64,000 nucleotides of DNA from Asanoa hainanensis (GTDB taxonomy: Bacteria > Actinomycetota > Actinomycetes > Mycobacteriales > Micromonosporaceae). Where the stretch lies: contig NZ_FZPH01000020.1 of assembly GCF_900188485.1 (NCBI RefSeq), forward strand, positions 62,001-126,000, read 5' to 3'. The position numbers and the translations under genes are program-made. This document shows, one piece after another, positions 41,265 to 50,530 of this stretch. A model generated the notes under the pieces. That model did not search any database. It saw only the letters and a list, made by a program, of their open reading frames with translations, and was not told the DNA's origin. How positions within the stretch are numbered: position 1 is the stretch's first letter; every line of letters starts with the position of its first letter.

Positions 41265-41646
41265 TCAACCAACCTAGCGTAATTGGGTCATCACGAAAAG
41301 TGTCGAGATGACGATACGGATCGGTCACATATCGCAGCGTTGTTACGGGGCGTCATCGTCACGCTCAGAGAACGCGCTCTCAGCTGAAAAGTGGCGTGGA
41401 TCACATAAGCGCGGAACATCGGCATGATTTTTAGTCATTTACCGGGCTCAAATCGCCTCAGCGCCTACGTTACGTTCCGTCAAACGCTACCCAACGCGAG
41501 TCACCTGAAAGCAGACGTTGCGGCCGCTCACATAACGGAATGTCATATGCGCCATGCAGACGACCTTCAGGGAGTAGAAATGCAAGGCGGCTGCTCCGCT
41601 TCCACCGGAGCAGCCGCCACATGTCCCGACTGCCTGGAGCCGAAAC
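41265..41646. promoter_or_regulatory. Module B divergent control region with boxes shared with module A
   Basis: 382 bases without a convincing gene. AAGTGTC-N4-TGACGATACG lies at 41298-41318, 33 nt from the regulator start, as in module A. GTTGTTACG is at 41339-41347. The 36-base block at 41467-41502 differs from the module A copy at five positions only. An ATG at 41580 has GGGAG ahead of it and may start a leader peptide running through the hairpin. Confidence 0.7.
41586..41618 (+). promoter_or_regulatory. Conserved leader hairpin, module B
   Basis: GGCGGCTGCTCCG (41586-41598) pairs perfectly with 41606-41618 around CTTCCAC. It ends 28 nt before the ATG at 41647, the same distance as in module A. 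The loop sequences differ while the stem is kept. Confidence 0.75.
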
Positions 41647-42084
41647 ATGCTTACTCCACACCGTACGCGAGAGCACTGGCATATACCCACCCCGTTCTCC
41701 GCTGCCGATGGCGGGCCGATCAGCCTGCGTCTTGCTCGGCCGAACCTCAACTGGCTCTTTTTCGTCGTTGGCGGGATCAACGTGGCGGAGGCCGCACTCA
41801 CCGCGGTACATATGGAGCATCACACAGCGGTGAGAATTGCAGCGCACAGCGTGTCCGTCGCCCTCGCCGTGCTTCTCGCGTGGTGCGTCGACCGCAGCGC
41901 AGCCCGCGAACGGCTCGCCCGAGCCGGCATGGTGATCTCCGCACTCCCAGCGGTATACCTGCCGGCCAGCGAAGGACCGCTTTTGCTGCCGACGATCTTT
42001 ATCGGTGCCGCCGTCGTTGTCACTGTCGCCGGTGAGGTCGGATACCGGGTAAGTCGCAAGTGCCGCTGCGGAGAGCGTTCGTGA
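41647..42084 (+). CDS. Small integral membrane protein of module B, unknown family
   Basis: 145 residues with four predicted helices: LNWLFFVVGGINVAEAALTA, AAHSVSVALAVLLAWCV, MVISALPAVYLPA and LLLPTIFIGAAVVVTVAGEV. The N-terminus and the C-terminal KCRCGERS are charged. GGAG lies eight bases before ATG 41647. It overlaps the following gene by four bases (GTGA). Module A has no such gene at this place, so the membrane component was either gained here or lost there. I do not recognise the family. Confidence 0.7.
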   Translation: MLTPHRTREHWHIPTPFSAADGGPISLRLARPNLNWLFFVVGGINVAEAALTAVHMEHHTAVRIAAHSVSVALAVLLAWCVDRSAARERLARAGMVISALPAVYLPASEGPLLLPTIFIGAAVVVTVAGEVGYRVSRKCRCGERS

Positions 42085-42308
42085 GCGGCGGATACATCGA
42101 GATTGCCGTGTCCGAGGTGCACGCTGCACGGAACTCGATGCGCGACGCGCTCATCGCCCTTTACGACGCGCTCGAATCCGGCGAGGCAATGGATCCCGCC
42201 TTCCGGCGACTGATCTACAGCGAGATCCTCGGTGCCCGTGAGGAAGCCGCCGTGTTGACCGCCCTACTCGTCAACGCCAAACCCGACGCATCCTCGGCGA
42301 AACGTTGA
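42081..42308 (+). CDS. Small helical protein of module B
   Basis: 75 residues from a GTG at 42081, overlapping the membrane-protein stop, with GGAGAG six bases upstream. The two helices AVSEVHAARNSMRDALIALY and MDPAFRRLIYSEILGAREEA match the C-terminal domain of the module A protein at most positions. The charged, heptad-like pattern suggests a small protein-protein interaction domain. The pair of membrane protein and helical protein probably acts together. No function can be assigned. Confidence 0.75.
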   Translation: MSGGYIEIAVSEVHAARNSMRDALIALYDALESGEAMDPAFRRLIYSEILGAREEAAVLTALLVNAKPDASSAKR

Positions 42309-42317
42309 CTGATTAGT

Positions 42318-42348
42318 TGCTCCGCACCGCCCAGGCTGGTGCGGAGCA
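42318..42348. terminator. 11-bp hairpin between convergent genes
   Basis: TGCTCCGCACC (42318-42328) pairs perfectly with 42338-42348 around nine bases. It lies nine bases after the module B stop and three bases before the end of the convergent helicase gene. Confidence 0.8.
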
Positions 42349-42351
42349 TTA

Positions 42352-45300
42352 CTACGTGGGCCGGACGGGTGCGAGGCCGAGTTCCTCGGCCCGGGTCCAG
42401 ACCGCTTCCATCGCCTGGTCCGGGTCGCGGTGGAAGAGGCTCGCGCGCAGGCGCACGAAGACGCAGTTGCCGACCCGCTCCAGGACCGCCTGCCGGCGTA
42501 GTTCGGCCGCGAACGCCGTCGCGCCGCGGTAGCGGTCGTCGCAGGCGATCGCGAGCCGCCGGCCGTCGGGGGCGTTGACCACGAAGTCGATCTCGTACGC
42601 GCCCAGCCGGAACCGGGGCACCGGGCGCAACCCCGCCGCGGTCAGCCGCTGCCACACCTCGCGGGTGAACTCGCTCTCCAGCACCCGCGCGTCGGCCGGC
42701 TCCGGTGCGGGCGCGGGGCGGGTCACGTAGGAGAGCAGCAGCCCGCGGGCGTCGTCCGCGTTGAGGTCGCCGGCCCGCACCGAGTGGAAGACGAAGAGCT
42801 GGTCGCGGGCCCGGGACGCGGCGACGTTGACCCGGCGGTGGTAGTCGCGCTTGGTGAACGCGCCGATCGTGCCGTCGGCCGTGGCGACCACCGTGGACAC
42901 CAGCACCACGTCGCGCTCGTCGCCCTGGAACGTGTACGGGTCGCCGACTCGCAGCGACCGCCGCTCGAGCTCGTCGGTGCCGAGCTCCGCGCGCAGGCGG
43001 TGCTGGAGATAGTCGGCCTGGCCGCTGGTCGAGAGCAGGCTGACCACGCCGATCGTCTTGCCCCGGTACGCGGGGTCGGCCACGATCTCCGTCACCCGGG
43101 CCACCAGCGCCTCGGCCTCGGCGACGTTGACCTCCCCGTACGGAGGCAGGCTCTGGCGGCGGCCGTCCGGCACGTACACGGCGGTGACCGCGGCGTCGAG
43201 CCCGGCCGGCCGGTCGGCGCGCAGCGGCTGGATCTTTCCGTCGTAGTACGTCTCGCTGGAGAACCGGATGATCGCCGGCACGCTGCGGAAGTGCTCCGTG
43301 AGCAGGATCCGCTGCGGCGAGCGGCGCACCGCGTGGTCGTAGAGGCTGCTCTCGGTGTCGAAGTGCACCGCCGACGGCATGCCGGCCGGTGCGAGGTGGG
43401 TGCCGATCAGCGCGTTGACCCGGTCGGCGGGCAGGCCGACGAGCTGCGGGCCGATCTGCTGGTCGTCGCCGACCACCACGGCGCGGTGGGCCAGGCCCAG
43501 CACCGGCAGCGCGAAGATGTCGGCCTGCGAGGCCTCGTCGACCACCACCACGTCGAAGATCGGGCCGGCGCCGGGGAACTGCTCCAGCGCCCGGTCGACC
43601 GACATGATCCACACTGGAACGGCCGTGGCCGCCTCCGTCATCGCCCGTTGCGCGGCGGCCTGCCAGTGCGCGGCGGTCTTGCCGGTGCCCTTGCCGATCT
43701 TGCGGAGTGCGGCGGTCCAGTCGGCCAGCGCCGCCTTGCGCCGGTCGTCCAGGGTGCGGGCGACCTCCAGCCAGGCCGAGCCGACCACCAGCTCGCCGGT
43801 CAGCCGGCGCTCCTGGTCGCGGGCCCGCTCCAGGCGCCGGGCGAGCTCACCGTCGCCGACTCCCCCGGTCACCTCGTCGAACCAGGTCTGCGCCTGCCGC
43901 CACGACCAGGCCCGCAGCGCGGCCTCGCCGCCGCCGTCGGGAGCCACGCCCCGCTCGTACGCGCCGGCCCACCCCGGTGCGACGTCGGCGAGCCGGGCGT
44001 GCAAGGCGGCGTACCGCTGAGCGTCCGGCCGGACGCCCCACAGCCGGCGGATCTCGGCGACCGCGCCGTTCCAGGCGACCGCGTCCTCGGCGGCCCAGGC
44101 CGCGGCCAGTGCGCGGAGCACCGGCGGTGCCCCGGGCGCGGAGGTGGCCTGGTCCAGCCAGCCGGCCATCGCCTCGTGCGTCGCCTCGACGCGGTCGACG
44201 GTGAACACCGCCGACGCCTGCTCGGCCAGGTCGGCGAGCTCGGCCAGCGCCGGGGCGTCGACCGCGCGGGGACACGCCGGGACGAGCACGGCCAGGTTGG
44301 CGCGCAGGGCGGGCCAGCGGCGGCTCTCCCAGTCGAGCGCGTCGAGCGCCTCGGCGAGCAGTTGGCCGGCCCACAGCTCCGGCTCGCCGCCGTGCTGCCC
44401 GGGTGTCGGCGCGCCCAGACGGGCGGACCACTCCGCCCAGCGGGCGGCGAGCTGGGCCCGCAGCTGCTCCCGCTCCACCCAGGCGACCAGCAGGTCGACG
44501 TCGGCGACCGTACGCGGCTGCTCGTCGTCGACCTGGCAGTCGGCGAGCAGCTTGGCCAGGTCGCCGTGGGTCAGCCGGCGGACCGGCTTCCCCGCGGCGA
44601 ACCGCTCGCGGATCTGGCCGAGTTGGGCGAGCAGCCGGCGGGGCTGCCCGGCGTGCTCGGCGCCGATGTCCAACCGGTGGCCGGACAGCGCGGCGGTGCG
44701 CCGGCCCAGCTCGCCCAGCATCGACCGGCTCGCCGCCACCTGCTCGTCCCAGACCGCCTGCCAGCTCGGCTCGCGGATCAGGTGGCCGAGCCGGTCGGTC
44801 CAGCTGCCGGCCCGCCGGGCCAGCGTCTCGGCCGCGGCGCGCAACGCGCCGGCCAGCTCCTCGACGCCGTCCGGGCCCAGCCGGCGGGCGCCGTCCGGGT
44901 CGACGCCGCGATCCCGGGCCTGCTCGACCACCTTGGCCGCGTCACCGAGCGCCGCCCGCTGTGCCGCGACCGCCTCGCCGGAGGGCAGCGCGCCGTCGGC
45001 CGGCAGGTCGGCCAGCGCGTGCGCCCGGTCGGCCGGCGAGATCGCCCGCGCCAGGTCGCCGAGAAGCCCGAACTCCCCCGCCGTCAGCGGGGCCGGCAGC
45101 CCCGGCGGCACCGGGTCGGGCACGATGCCGTCCGCCCGCGTGCGGCGCAGCCACTCACCCACCTCGGCGGGCGAGGAGGGCACACCGCGGATCGGGTACG
45201 TGGTCGCCTCCCGCTCGGCCACCGCCAGCAGCTCGTCGCGGGCCGCAGCGAACCGGCCGTGTGCCGCGTCGATCTCGTCGGTGGTCCGGGCGACGTCGGC

Positions 45301-46626
45301 GGCCGCCACCGGGCGGTCGAGCGTGGCGGCGCGGTCGGACAGCTCGCGGGCGGCGATCTGCAACTGGACGAGCTGGTCGGCCGAGCGGCCGAGGACGGCC
45401 AGGCAGAGCGGCTGGAGCTCGGCGGGCAGCCCGTCGCGGAGCACCCGCAGCGGGTCCTCCTTCTGCGCCAGGACCAGCACGCGCTTGCCGTGTGCGACCA
45501 GGTGACAGATCAGGTTGCGGATGGTGTGCGTCTTGCCGGTGCCCGGCGGGCCCTGCACGGCCACCGTCCGGTGCGCGGCCAGCCGGGCCGCGATCGACTC
45601 CTGCGCGTCGTTGGTCGCCATCGGCATGAGCAGCCGCTCGCCGGTGCGCACCCAGGCGTCCGGGTCGTCGTCGGGCATCCGCAGCGCGCTGGGCTCGTGC
45701 GCGAGGATGCCGGCCAGTGCCCCGACCGCGCCGCCGCCGGGCGCGGCCAGCCGGTCGCGCTCGGCCTCCAGGAACCGGCGGACCATCCGCTGGCGCGGGC
45801 GCAGGAAGAGCACGCCGGTGTCGTGCACGTGCGGCTCGTCCAGCGGGTCTGCGCCGAACCGCAGCTTCGGCTCGAAGCCCAGCCGGCGCAGCGCCCGGTC
45901 GGCGAACTCCTGCCGCTCGGCCGCGTCCCACGGGTCGATGTCGACCTGGCCGCCCGGCGCGGCGAGGTCGAGCAGGTCGCCGACCCGGCGGTTGTCGAGC
46001 CCGCCGAGCGCGTCGACCTGGAGGCGGGCCGGACCCTGCGGGTGCACGGTGACGGTGGTGGTCTCCGGGTCGTAGTCGATCGCGACCGGCGTCGCCAGCA
46101 GCGGATAGCGCACCGGCTCGCCGCCGACGGGGGCGTCGAGGATCGCGTGGCCCCAGACGAGCTCGACCCGGGCGGAGTCGACGTCGACGCGATAGCGCAG
46201 GTCGTAGAGGCGGTCGTGCAACGCCCGGGCGGCGACGGCGTTCCGGAAGGCGGTCGCCCACGGCCGCCACTGCTCGTCGAGCCAGGTCGTAAACGCAAAG
46301 GTGCGGGTCTCGTCGTGGTCGCCCTGCAGTGTCGGCGGGTGGTCGGGCGTCAGATCCCAGGCCAGGTGGCGCAGCAGCGCGTTCGGGATCGACGGCGCCT
46401 GCGGCGGCATGGGCCGGCCGACCCGCAGCCAGCCGCCGCCGGGCTGCCGCGGGCCGAGCTCGACCGCGGGGTGCGTGGGCAGGTCGTGCTGCCAGAACGC
46501 GTCGCCCGTCGGCACCGCGCGAACCGGCTTGTCGAGCAGCGCCCGCACGGCGAGCAGGTACTCCGCGAGCGCTACGGCACGCTCGCGGATCTCGTGTGGC
46601 GCGTCGGCGCCCTCCGGCTGCTCCAT
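42352..46626 (-). CDS. Large SF1 (UPF1/DNA2-like) helicase with C-terminal REase-like domain
   Basis: 1424 residues. A mixed N-terminal domain (1-340) precedes AAA_11-type motor elements: Walker A GPPGTGKTHT near 359, a 600-residue helical insertion (about 400-1000), Walker B VVVDEASQADIF near 1027, LLTEHFRSVP, DPYTFQGDERDVVL near 1234 and VNVAASRARDQLFVF near 1272. The C-terminus (about 1335-1424) resembles the Vsr/MTES_1575 nuclease fold: AYEIDFVVNAPDGRRLAIACDD, where the usual IECD-type Glu is Ala. COG1112 helicases fused to nucleases include antiphage proteins, so defence is possible but unproven. ATG at 46626. No partner gene is evident. Confidence 0.87.
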   Translation of the reverse strand: MEQPEGADAPHEIRERAVALAEYLLAVRALLDKPVRAVPTGDAFWQHDLPTHPAVELGPRQPGGGWLRVGRPMPPQAPSIPNALLRHLAWDLTPDHPPTLQGDHDETRTFAFTTWLDEQWRPWATAFRNAVAARALHDRLYDLRYRVDVDSARVELVWGHAILDAPVGGEPVRYPLLATPVAIDYDPETTTVTVHPQGPARLQVDALGGLDNRRVGDLLDLAAPGGQVDIDPWDAAERQEFADRALRRLGFEPKLRFGADPLDEPHVHDTGVLFLRPRQRMVRRFLEAERDRLAAPGGGAVGALAGILAHEPSALRMPDDDPDAWVRTGERLLMPMATNDAQESIAARLAAHRTVAVQGPPGTGKTHTIRNLICHLVAHGKRVLVLAQKEDPLRVLRDGLPAELQPLCLAVLGRSADQLVQLQIAARELSDRAATLDRPVAAADVARTTDEIDAAHGRFAAARDELLAVAEREATTYPIRGVPSSPAEVGEWLRRTRADGIVPDPVPPGLPAPLTAGEFGLLGDLARAISPADRAHALADLPADGALPSGEAVAAQRAALGDAAKVVEQARDRGVDPDGARRLGPDGVEELAGALRAAAETLARRAGSWTDRLGHLIREPSWQAVWDEQVAASRSMLGELGRRTAALSGHRLDIGAEHAGQPRRLLAQLGQIRERFAAGKPVRRLTHGDLAKLLADCQVDDEQPRTVADVDLLVAWVEREQLRAQLAARWAEWSARLGAPTPGQHGGEPELWAGQLLAEALDALDWESRRWPALRANLAVLVPACPRAVDAPALAELADLAEQASAVFTVDRVEATHEAMAGWLDQATSAPGAPPVLRALAAAWAAEDAVAWNGAVAEIRRLWGVRPDAQRYAALHARLADVAPGWAGAYERGVAPDGGGEAALRAWSWRQAQTWFDEVTGGVGDGELARRLERARDQERRLTGELVVGSAWLEVARTLDDRRKAALADWTAALRKIGKGTGKTAAHWQAAAQRAMTEAATAVPVWIMSVDRALEQFPGAGPIFDVVVVDEASQADIFALPVLGLAHRAVVVGDDQQIGPQLVGLPADRVNALIGTHLAPAGMPSAVHFDTESSLYDHAVRRSPQRILLTEHFRSVPAIIRFSSETYYDGKIQPLRADRPAGLDAAVTAVYVPDGRRQSLPPYGEVNVAEAEALVARVTEIVADPAYRGKTIGVVSLLSTSGQADYLQHRLRAELGTDELERRSLRVGDPYTFQGDERDVVLVSTVVATADGTIGAFTKRDYHRRVNVAASRARDQLFVFHSVRAGDLNADDARGLLLSYVTRPAPAPEPADARVLESEFTREVWQRLTAAGLRPVPRFRLGAYEIDFVVNAPDGRRLAIACDDRYRGATAFAAELRRQAVLERVGNCVFVRLRASLFHRDPDQAMEAVWTRAEELGLAPVRPT

Positions 46627-46658
46627 CGCCGTCCGACGGTAGCGCGGTGGGGCCAGTG

Positions 46659-48065
46659 TTACGAGTTAGCCGGGCGGTCGTGGACGAGTTCGCGGACGGC
46701 GGCGTACTGCTCGCGGATCGCCGCGACCGGACGGGCGTCGTAGCTCTCCGTGCGGCCGTTCGCCCACGCCGGCGGTGCCGGCTGGTCCGAGATGGCCCAG
46801 GCGGCCTGGCGGGCGGCGCCGTCGGCGACGTACTCACCGGGCTCGGGCACCACGACGCCGCAGCCGAAGACCTCCGGAGCGATCCGCCGGACCGCCTCGC
46901 TGCGCGCGCCGCCGCCGATCAGGATCACCCGGTTGACCGCGGCGCCCTCGGCGATCAGCGCGTCGAGGCCGTCGGCGAGCGCGCAGAGCATGCCCTCGAC
47001 CGCGGCCCGGGCGAAGTGCGCCGGCGTCGAGGTCTTCAGGGTCAGGCCGTGCACCGCGCCGGTCGACAGCGGCCGGTTCGGGGTGCGCTCGCCTTCCAGG
47101 TAGGGCACCATGACCAGGCCGTCGGAGCCGGACGGCACCTGGCCGGCCAGTTCGGCGAGCCGGCTGTGCGTCACGCCGAGCATCGCGGCCGCGGCGTCGA
47201 GCACCCGGGCGGCGTTGAGCGTGCAGACGAGCGGCAGGAAGCGGCCCGTCGCGTCGGCGAAGCCTGCGACGATGCCACTCGGGTCGGCGGCGGGCAGGTC
47301 GGCCACGCTGAACACCGTGCCGGACGTGCCGATCGAGACGACCACGTCGCCGGGCTGGGCGCCGACGCCCAGGGCGGCGGCCGCGTTGTCGCCGGTGCCC
47401 GGGCCGAGCACCGCGCCGCTGGGCAGCCGGCCGGCGTGGCCCGTCGGCGCCAGCACGGTCGGCAGCTGGGGCTCCCGGCCGAACGCGAGCGACAGCAGGT
47501 CGGGGCGGTAGACCCCGGTGGCGGGCGACCAGTAGCCCGTGCCGCTGGCGTCACCGCGGTCGGTGCGCAGGTCGGCCAGGGCGCCGGTGCCGCCGAGCCG
47601 CCAGGTCAGCCAGTCGTGCGGGAGGCAGACGGCCGCCGTGCGGTCGGCGTTGGCCGGCTCGTGCTCGGCCAGCCAGCGCAGCTTGGTGATGGTGAAGCTG
47701 GCCACCGGGACCGAGCCGACCGCGTCGGCCCAGGCCTTCGGGCCACCGAGCTCGGCGGTCAGGTCGGAGGCGGCCTGCGCCGAGCGGGTGTCGTTCCACA
47801 GCAGGGCGGGGCGGACCACCTCGCCCTGCTCGTCGAGACAGACCATGCCGTGCTGCTGGCCGCCGACCGCGACCGCGGCCACGTCGTCGAGCCCGCCGGC
47901 CTGGCGGCTGGCCTCGGTCAGGGCGCGCCACCACGCGTCCGGGTGCACCTCGGTGCCCTCCGGGTGCGTGGCGCGCCCTTCCCGGACCAGCGCGCCGGTC
48001 TCGGCGTCGCGGATCACTACCTTGCACGACTGCGTGGACGAGTCGATGCCGGCGACCAGCGGCAT
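46659..48065 (-). CDS. xylB: Xylulokinase
   Basis: 468 residues, FGGY kinase. The N-terminal phosphate-binding strand is [15 protein letters not shown] (4-18), then [15 protein letters not shown] and [11 protein letters not shown]. The second domain has [13 protein letters not shown] and [21 protein letters not shown]. It phosphorylates D-xylulose to xylulose-5-phosphate for the pentose phosphate pathway. It starts 13 bases after xylA on the same strand, forming the xylAB operon. Confidence 0.95.
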   Translation of the reverse strand: MPLVAGIDSSTQSCKVVIRDAETGALVREGRATHPEGTEVHPDAWWRALTEASRQAGGLDDVAAVAVGGQQHGMVCLDEQGEVVRPALLWNDTRSAQAASDLTAELGGPKAWADAVGSVPVASFTITKLRWLAEHEPANADRTAAVCLPHDWLTWRLGGTGALADLRTDRGDASGTGYWSPATGVYRPDLLSLAFGREPQLPTVLAPTGHAGRLPSGAVLGPGTGDNAAAALGVGAQPGDVVVSIGTSGTVFSVADLPAADPSGIVAGFADATGRFLPLVCTLNAARVLDAAAAMLGVTHSRLAELAGQVPSGSDGLVMVPYLEGERTPNRPLSTGAVHGLTLKTSTPAHFARAAVEGMLCALADGLDALIAEGAAVNRVILIGGGARSEAVRRIAPEVFGCGVVVPEPGEYVADGAARQAAWAISDQPAPPAWANGRTESYDARPVAAIREQYAAVRELVHDRPANS

Positions 48066-48078
48066 GGTCAGTTCTCCT

Positions 48079-49269
48079 TTAGCCCCGGGCGCCGAGCAGG
48101 TGCTCGACGGCCAACTGGTTGAGGCGGACGAAGCCGAAGCCCTTCGCGCCGGCCGCGTCCGCGTCGAAGTCCTCGTACGACGCGCGGTCGGCCAGCAGGT
48201 CGGTGTAGCTCTCGCCGGTGCCCAGCGTCGGCTGGCTCAGCTCGCCGACCTTGCTGGCGGCCAGCGCCTCCTGCACTTCGGGGTCGGCCCGGAAGGCCTG
48301 CGCCCGCTCTTTGAGCAGTAGGTACATCCGCATGTTGGCGGCCGCCGAGTCCCACACGCCGCCTGCGTCCTCGGTGCGCGAGGGCTTGTAGTCGAAGTGC
48401 CGCGGGCCGTCGTAGGCCGGGCCGCCGCCGGGCGCGCCGTGCTCGATCAGGTCGACCAGGGCGAACGCGTTCATCAGGTCACCGTGGCCGAAGACCAGAT
48501 CCTGGTCGTACTTGATGCCGCGCTGGCCGTTGAGGTCGAGGTGGAAGAGCTTGCCGTGCCACAGCGCCTGGGCGATGCCGTGCGCGTAGTTGAGGCCCGC
48601 CATCTGCTCGTGCCCGACCTCGGGGTTGAGGCCGACCAGGTCGGCGTGCTCGAGGCTGGAGATGAACGCGATCGCGTGGCCGACCGTCGGCAGCAGGATG
48701 TCGCCGCGGGGCTCGTTGGGCTTGGGCTCCAAGGCGAAGCGGAGGCCGAAACCGCGGTCGATCGAGTACTGCGCGAGGAAGTCGACACCCTCGCGGTAGC
48801 GGTCGAGGGCCGCCTGCACGTCCTTGGCGAGGTCGTATTCCGAGCCCTCGCGGCCGCCCCACATCACGTAGGTCTGCGCGCCGAGCTCGGCGGCCAGCTC
48901 CATGTTGCGCATGACCTTGCGCAGCGCGAACCGGCGTACGTCGCGGTCGTTGCTCGTGAAGCCGCCGTCCTTGAACACCGGGTGGGTGAACAGGTTGGTG
49001 GTCACCATCGGCACGACGATGCCGGTCTCGTCGAGCGCCTTGCGGAACCGGGCGATGTGCTCGGCGCGGCTGGCGTCGTCGGAACCGAACGGGATCACGT
49101 CGTCGTCGTGGAACGTCACACCGTAGGCACCGAGTTCGGAGAGCCGGTGCACGGACTCCACCGGGTCCAGCGGCGGCCGGGTGGCGTCGCCGAACGGGTC
49201 GCGGGCCGGCCAGCCGACGGTCCAGAGACCGAACGAGAACTTGTCGGCGCGGGTGGGATCGGCTGCCAT
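48079..49269 (-). CDS. xylA: Xylose isomerase
   Basis: 396 residues. TIM barrel with catalytic His54 in [12 protein letters not shown], metal site residues in [27 protein letters not shown] and HLDLNGQRG, and the PHFDYKPSR-type [13 protein letters not shown]. Length and sequence match actinomycete class I enzymes. ATG at 49269 has GGAGG seven bases upstream. First gene of xylAB, divergent from the ROK regulator; an AT-rich stretch (49307-49333) in the 88-base gap is the likely promoter/operator. Confidence 0.96.
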   Translation of the reverse strand: MAADPTRADKFSFGLWTVGWPARDPFGDATRPPLDPVESVHRLSELGAYGVTFHDDDVIPFGSDDASRAEHIARFRKALDETGIVVPMVTTNLFTHPVFKDGGFTSNDRDVRRFALRKVMRNMELAAELGAQTYVMWGGREGSEYDLAKDVQAALDRYREGVDFLAQYSIDRGFGLRFALEPKPNEPRGDILLPTVGHAIAFISSLEHADLVGLNPEVGHEQMAGLNYAHGIAQALWHGKLFHLDLNGQRGIKYDQDLVFGHGDLMNAFALVDLIEHGAPGGGPAYDGPRHFDYKPSRTEDAGGVWDSAAANMRMYLLLKERAQAFRADPEVQEALAASKVGELSQPTLGTGESYTDLLADRASYEDFDADAAGAKGFGFVRLNQLAVEHLLGARG

Positions 49270-49306
49270 CCTGGGCCTCCTCCAAAAGTGCGCATCCTGG
49301 GCGCGG

Positions 49307-49333
49307 AATTTGTTTAGCGGTTGAATTATTTGA
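49307..49333. promoter_or_regulatory. AT-rich divergent control element between xylA and the ROK regulator
   Basis: The only AT-rich run in the 88-base divergent gap, including TTTGTTTAGCGGTTGAATTA. It has the T/A-rich look of ROK operators, but I cannot define exact half sites. Confidence 0.45.
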
Positions 49334-49357
49334 CTGAGTCGTGGCAGTGTCAAGGGT

Positions 49358-50530
49358 GTGAACGGCGGATCACCGGTACGCCAGGCCAGCGTGCGGGCGC
49401 ACAACCTGGCCCTGGTGCTGCGCCAGGTGGCCGCCGCCCATCGACCGCCGTCGCGCGCCGACGTCGCCGCCAGCACCGGGCTGACCCGGGCCACCGTCTC
49501 CGCGCTGGTCGACGATCTGGTCGGTGGCGGCCTGCTGGCCGAGGTGGGTCCGGCTCCCCGGGCCGGTGCCGGGCGACCGGCAGTCGGGCTCGTCCTGCAC
49601 GCGTACGGCCCGGCCGGGCTCGGACTGGAGATCAACGTCGACTACCTGGCGGGCTGCGTCGTCGACCTGACCGGCACGGTGCGGCACCGGGCGGTGCTGC
49701 ACGTCGACCAGCGCCCGCTCTCCCCGGACACCGTGCTCGCCGCGGTGGCCGACCTCGGTGCCCAGCTGAGGACGGAAGCGGCGGCCGCCGGCCGCGTCGT
49801 CGCCGGCGCCGCGCTCGCCGTTCCGGGCCTCGTCTCCGGCACCGGGCTGATCCACCGTGCGCCCAACCTGGCCTGGCACGACGTCGACGCGGCGGGCACG
49901 CTGGCCGGCGGACCCCTGGGCGACCTGCCGGTGACCATCGACAACGAGGCCAACCTGGCGGCCCTGGCCGAGCTGCACGCCGACGGGCAGGGGCTCGACA
50001 GCTTCGTCTACGTCTCCGGCGAGATCGGCATCGGCGCCGGCATCGTGCTGCACCGCGACCTGTTCCGCGGCGCCCGCGGCTGGAGCGGTGAGCTCGGCCA
50101 CGTCTGCGTCCGCCCGGACGGCCCGCGCTGCCGGTGCGGCGCGCTCGGCTGCCTGGAGCAGTACGCCGGCCAGGAGGCGCTGCTGCGCGACCTGCCGGCC
50201 GGCGAGGCGGGCCTGGCCCGGCTGCGGGCCGACGACGAGCTGGCCCGGCACCGGCTGCCGTCGGCGGGCACGTCGCTCGGCGTCGCGCTGGCCGGCGTGG
50301 TCAACATGCTCGACGTCGACACCGTGGTGCTGGGCGGGATCTTCGGGCCGCTGGCGCCCTGGCTGGCCCCGTCCGTCGAGGCGGAGCTGTCCCGGCGGGT
50401 GCTCACCTCGGCCTGGTCGCCGATGACGGTGCGGGCGTCGGCACTGGGCCCGGCGGCCGCGGCGGTCGGCGCCGCGGGCGCGGTGGTCCGCGACATCCTG
50501 GCCGAGCCGGCCGAGTGGATGCGGACCTAG
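49358..50530 (+). CDS. xylR: ROK family repressor, probable XylR
   Basis: 390 residues. N-terminal winged HTH ([23 protein letters not shown], cited across two helices) followed by a ROK sugar-kinase-like domain: [36 protein letters not shown] and [11 protein letters not shown]. The zinc-binding Cys set is [13 protein letters not shown]. It is divergent to xylAB, the usual arrangement for XylR. The stop shares the bases CTAG with the convergent MarR gene. GTG at 49358. Confidence 0.9.
   Translation: MNGGSPVRQASVRAHNLALVLRQVAAAHRPPSRADVAASTGLTRATVSALVDDLVGGGLLAEVGPAPRAGAGRPAVGLVLHAYGPAGLGLEINVDYLAGCVVDLTGTVRHRAVLHVDQRPLSPDTVLAAVADLGAQLRTEAAAAGRVVAGAALAVPGLVSGTGLIHRAPNLAWHDVDAAGTLAGGPLGDLPVTIDNEANLAALAELHADGQGLDSFVYVSGEIGIGAGIVLHRDLFRGARGWSGELGHVCVRPDGPRCRCGALGCLEQYAGQEALLRDLPAGEAGLARLRADDELARHRLPSAGTSLGVALAGVVNMLDVDTVVLGGIFGPLAPWLAPSVEAELSRRVLTSAWSPMTVRASALGPAAAAVGAAGAVVRDILAEPAEWMRT

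Noticed and set aside
41580-42035. Plus-strand frame starting at ATG 41580 with GGGAG upstream, encoding a Cys/Arg-rich protein
   Set aside because: It overlaps the membrane-protein frame, which has the better composition and coupling. Only its first part, as a possible leader peptide, remains of interest.
42352-46626. Assignment of the helicase as a Mokosh type II defence protein
   Set aside because: The fused C-terminal domain looks Vsr/REase-like, not a phospholipase-D nuclease, so the named system cannot be supported.
42784-46743. Open frame of about 1300 codons on the plus strand antisense to the helicase
   Set aside because: It is a GC-rich shadow of the helicase: Arg/Gly/Val-rich, no domain, no ribosome binding site, and the minus strand has complete helicase motifs.
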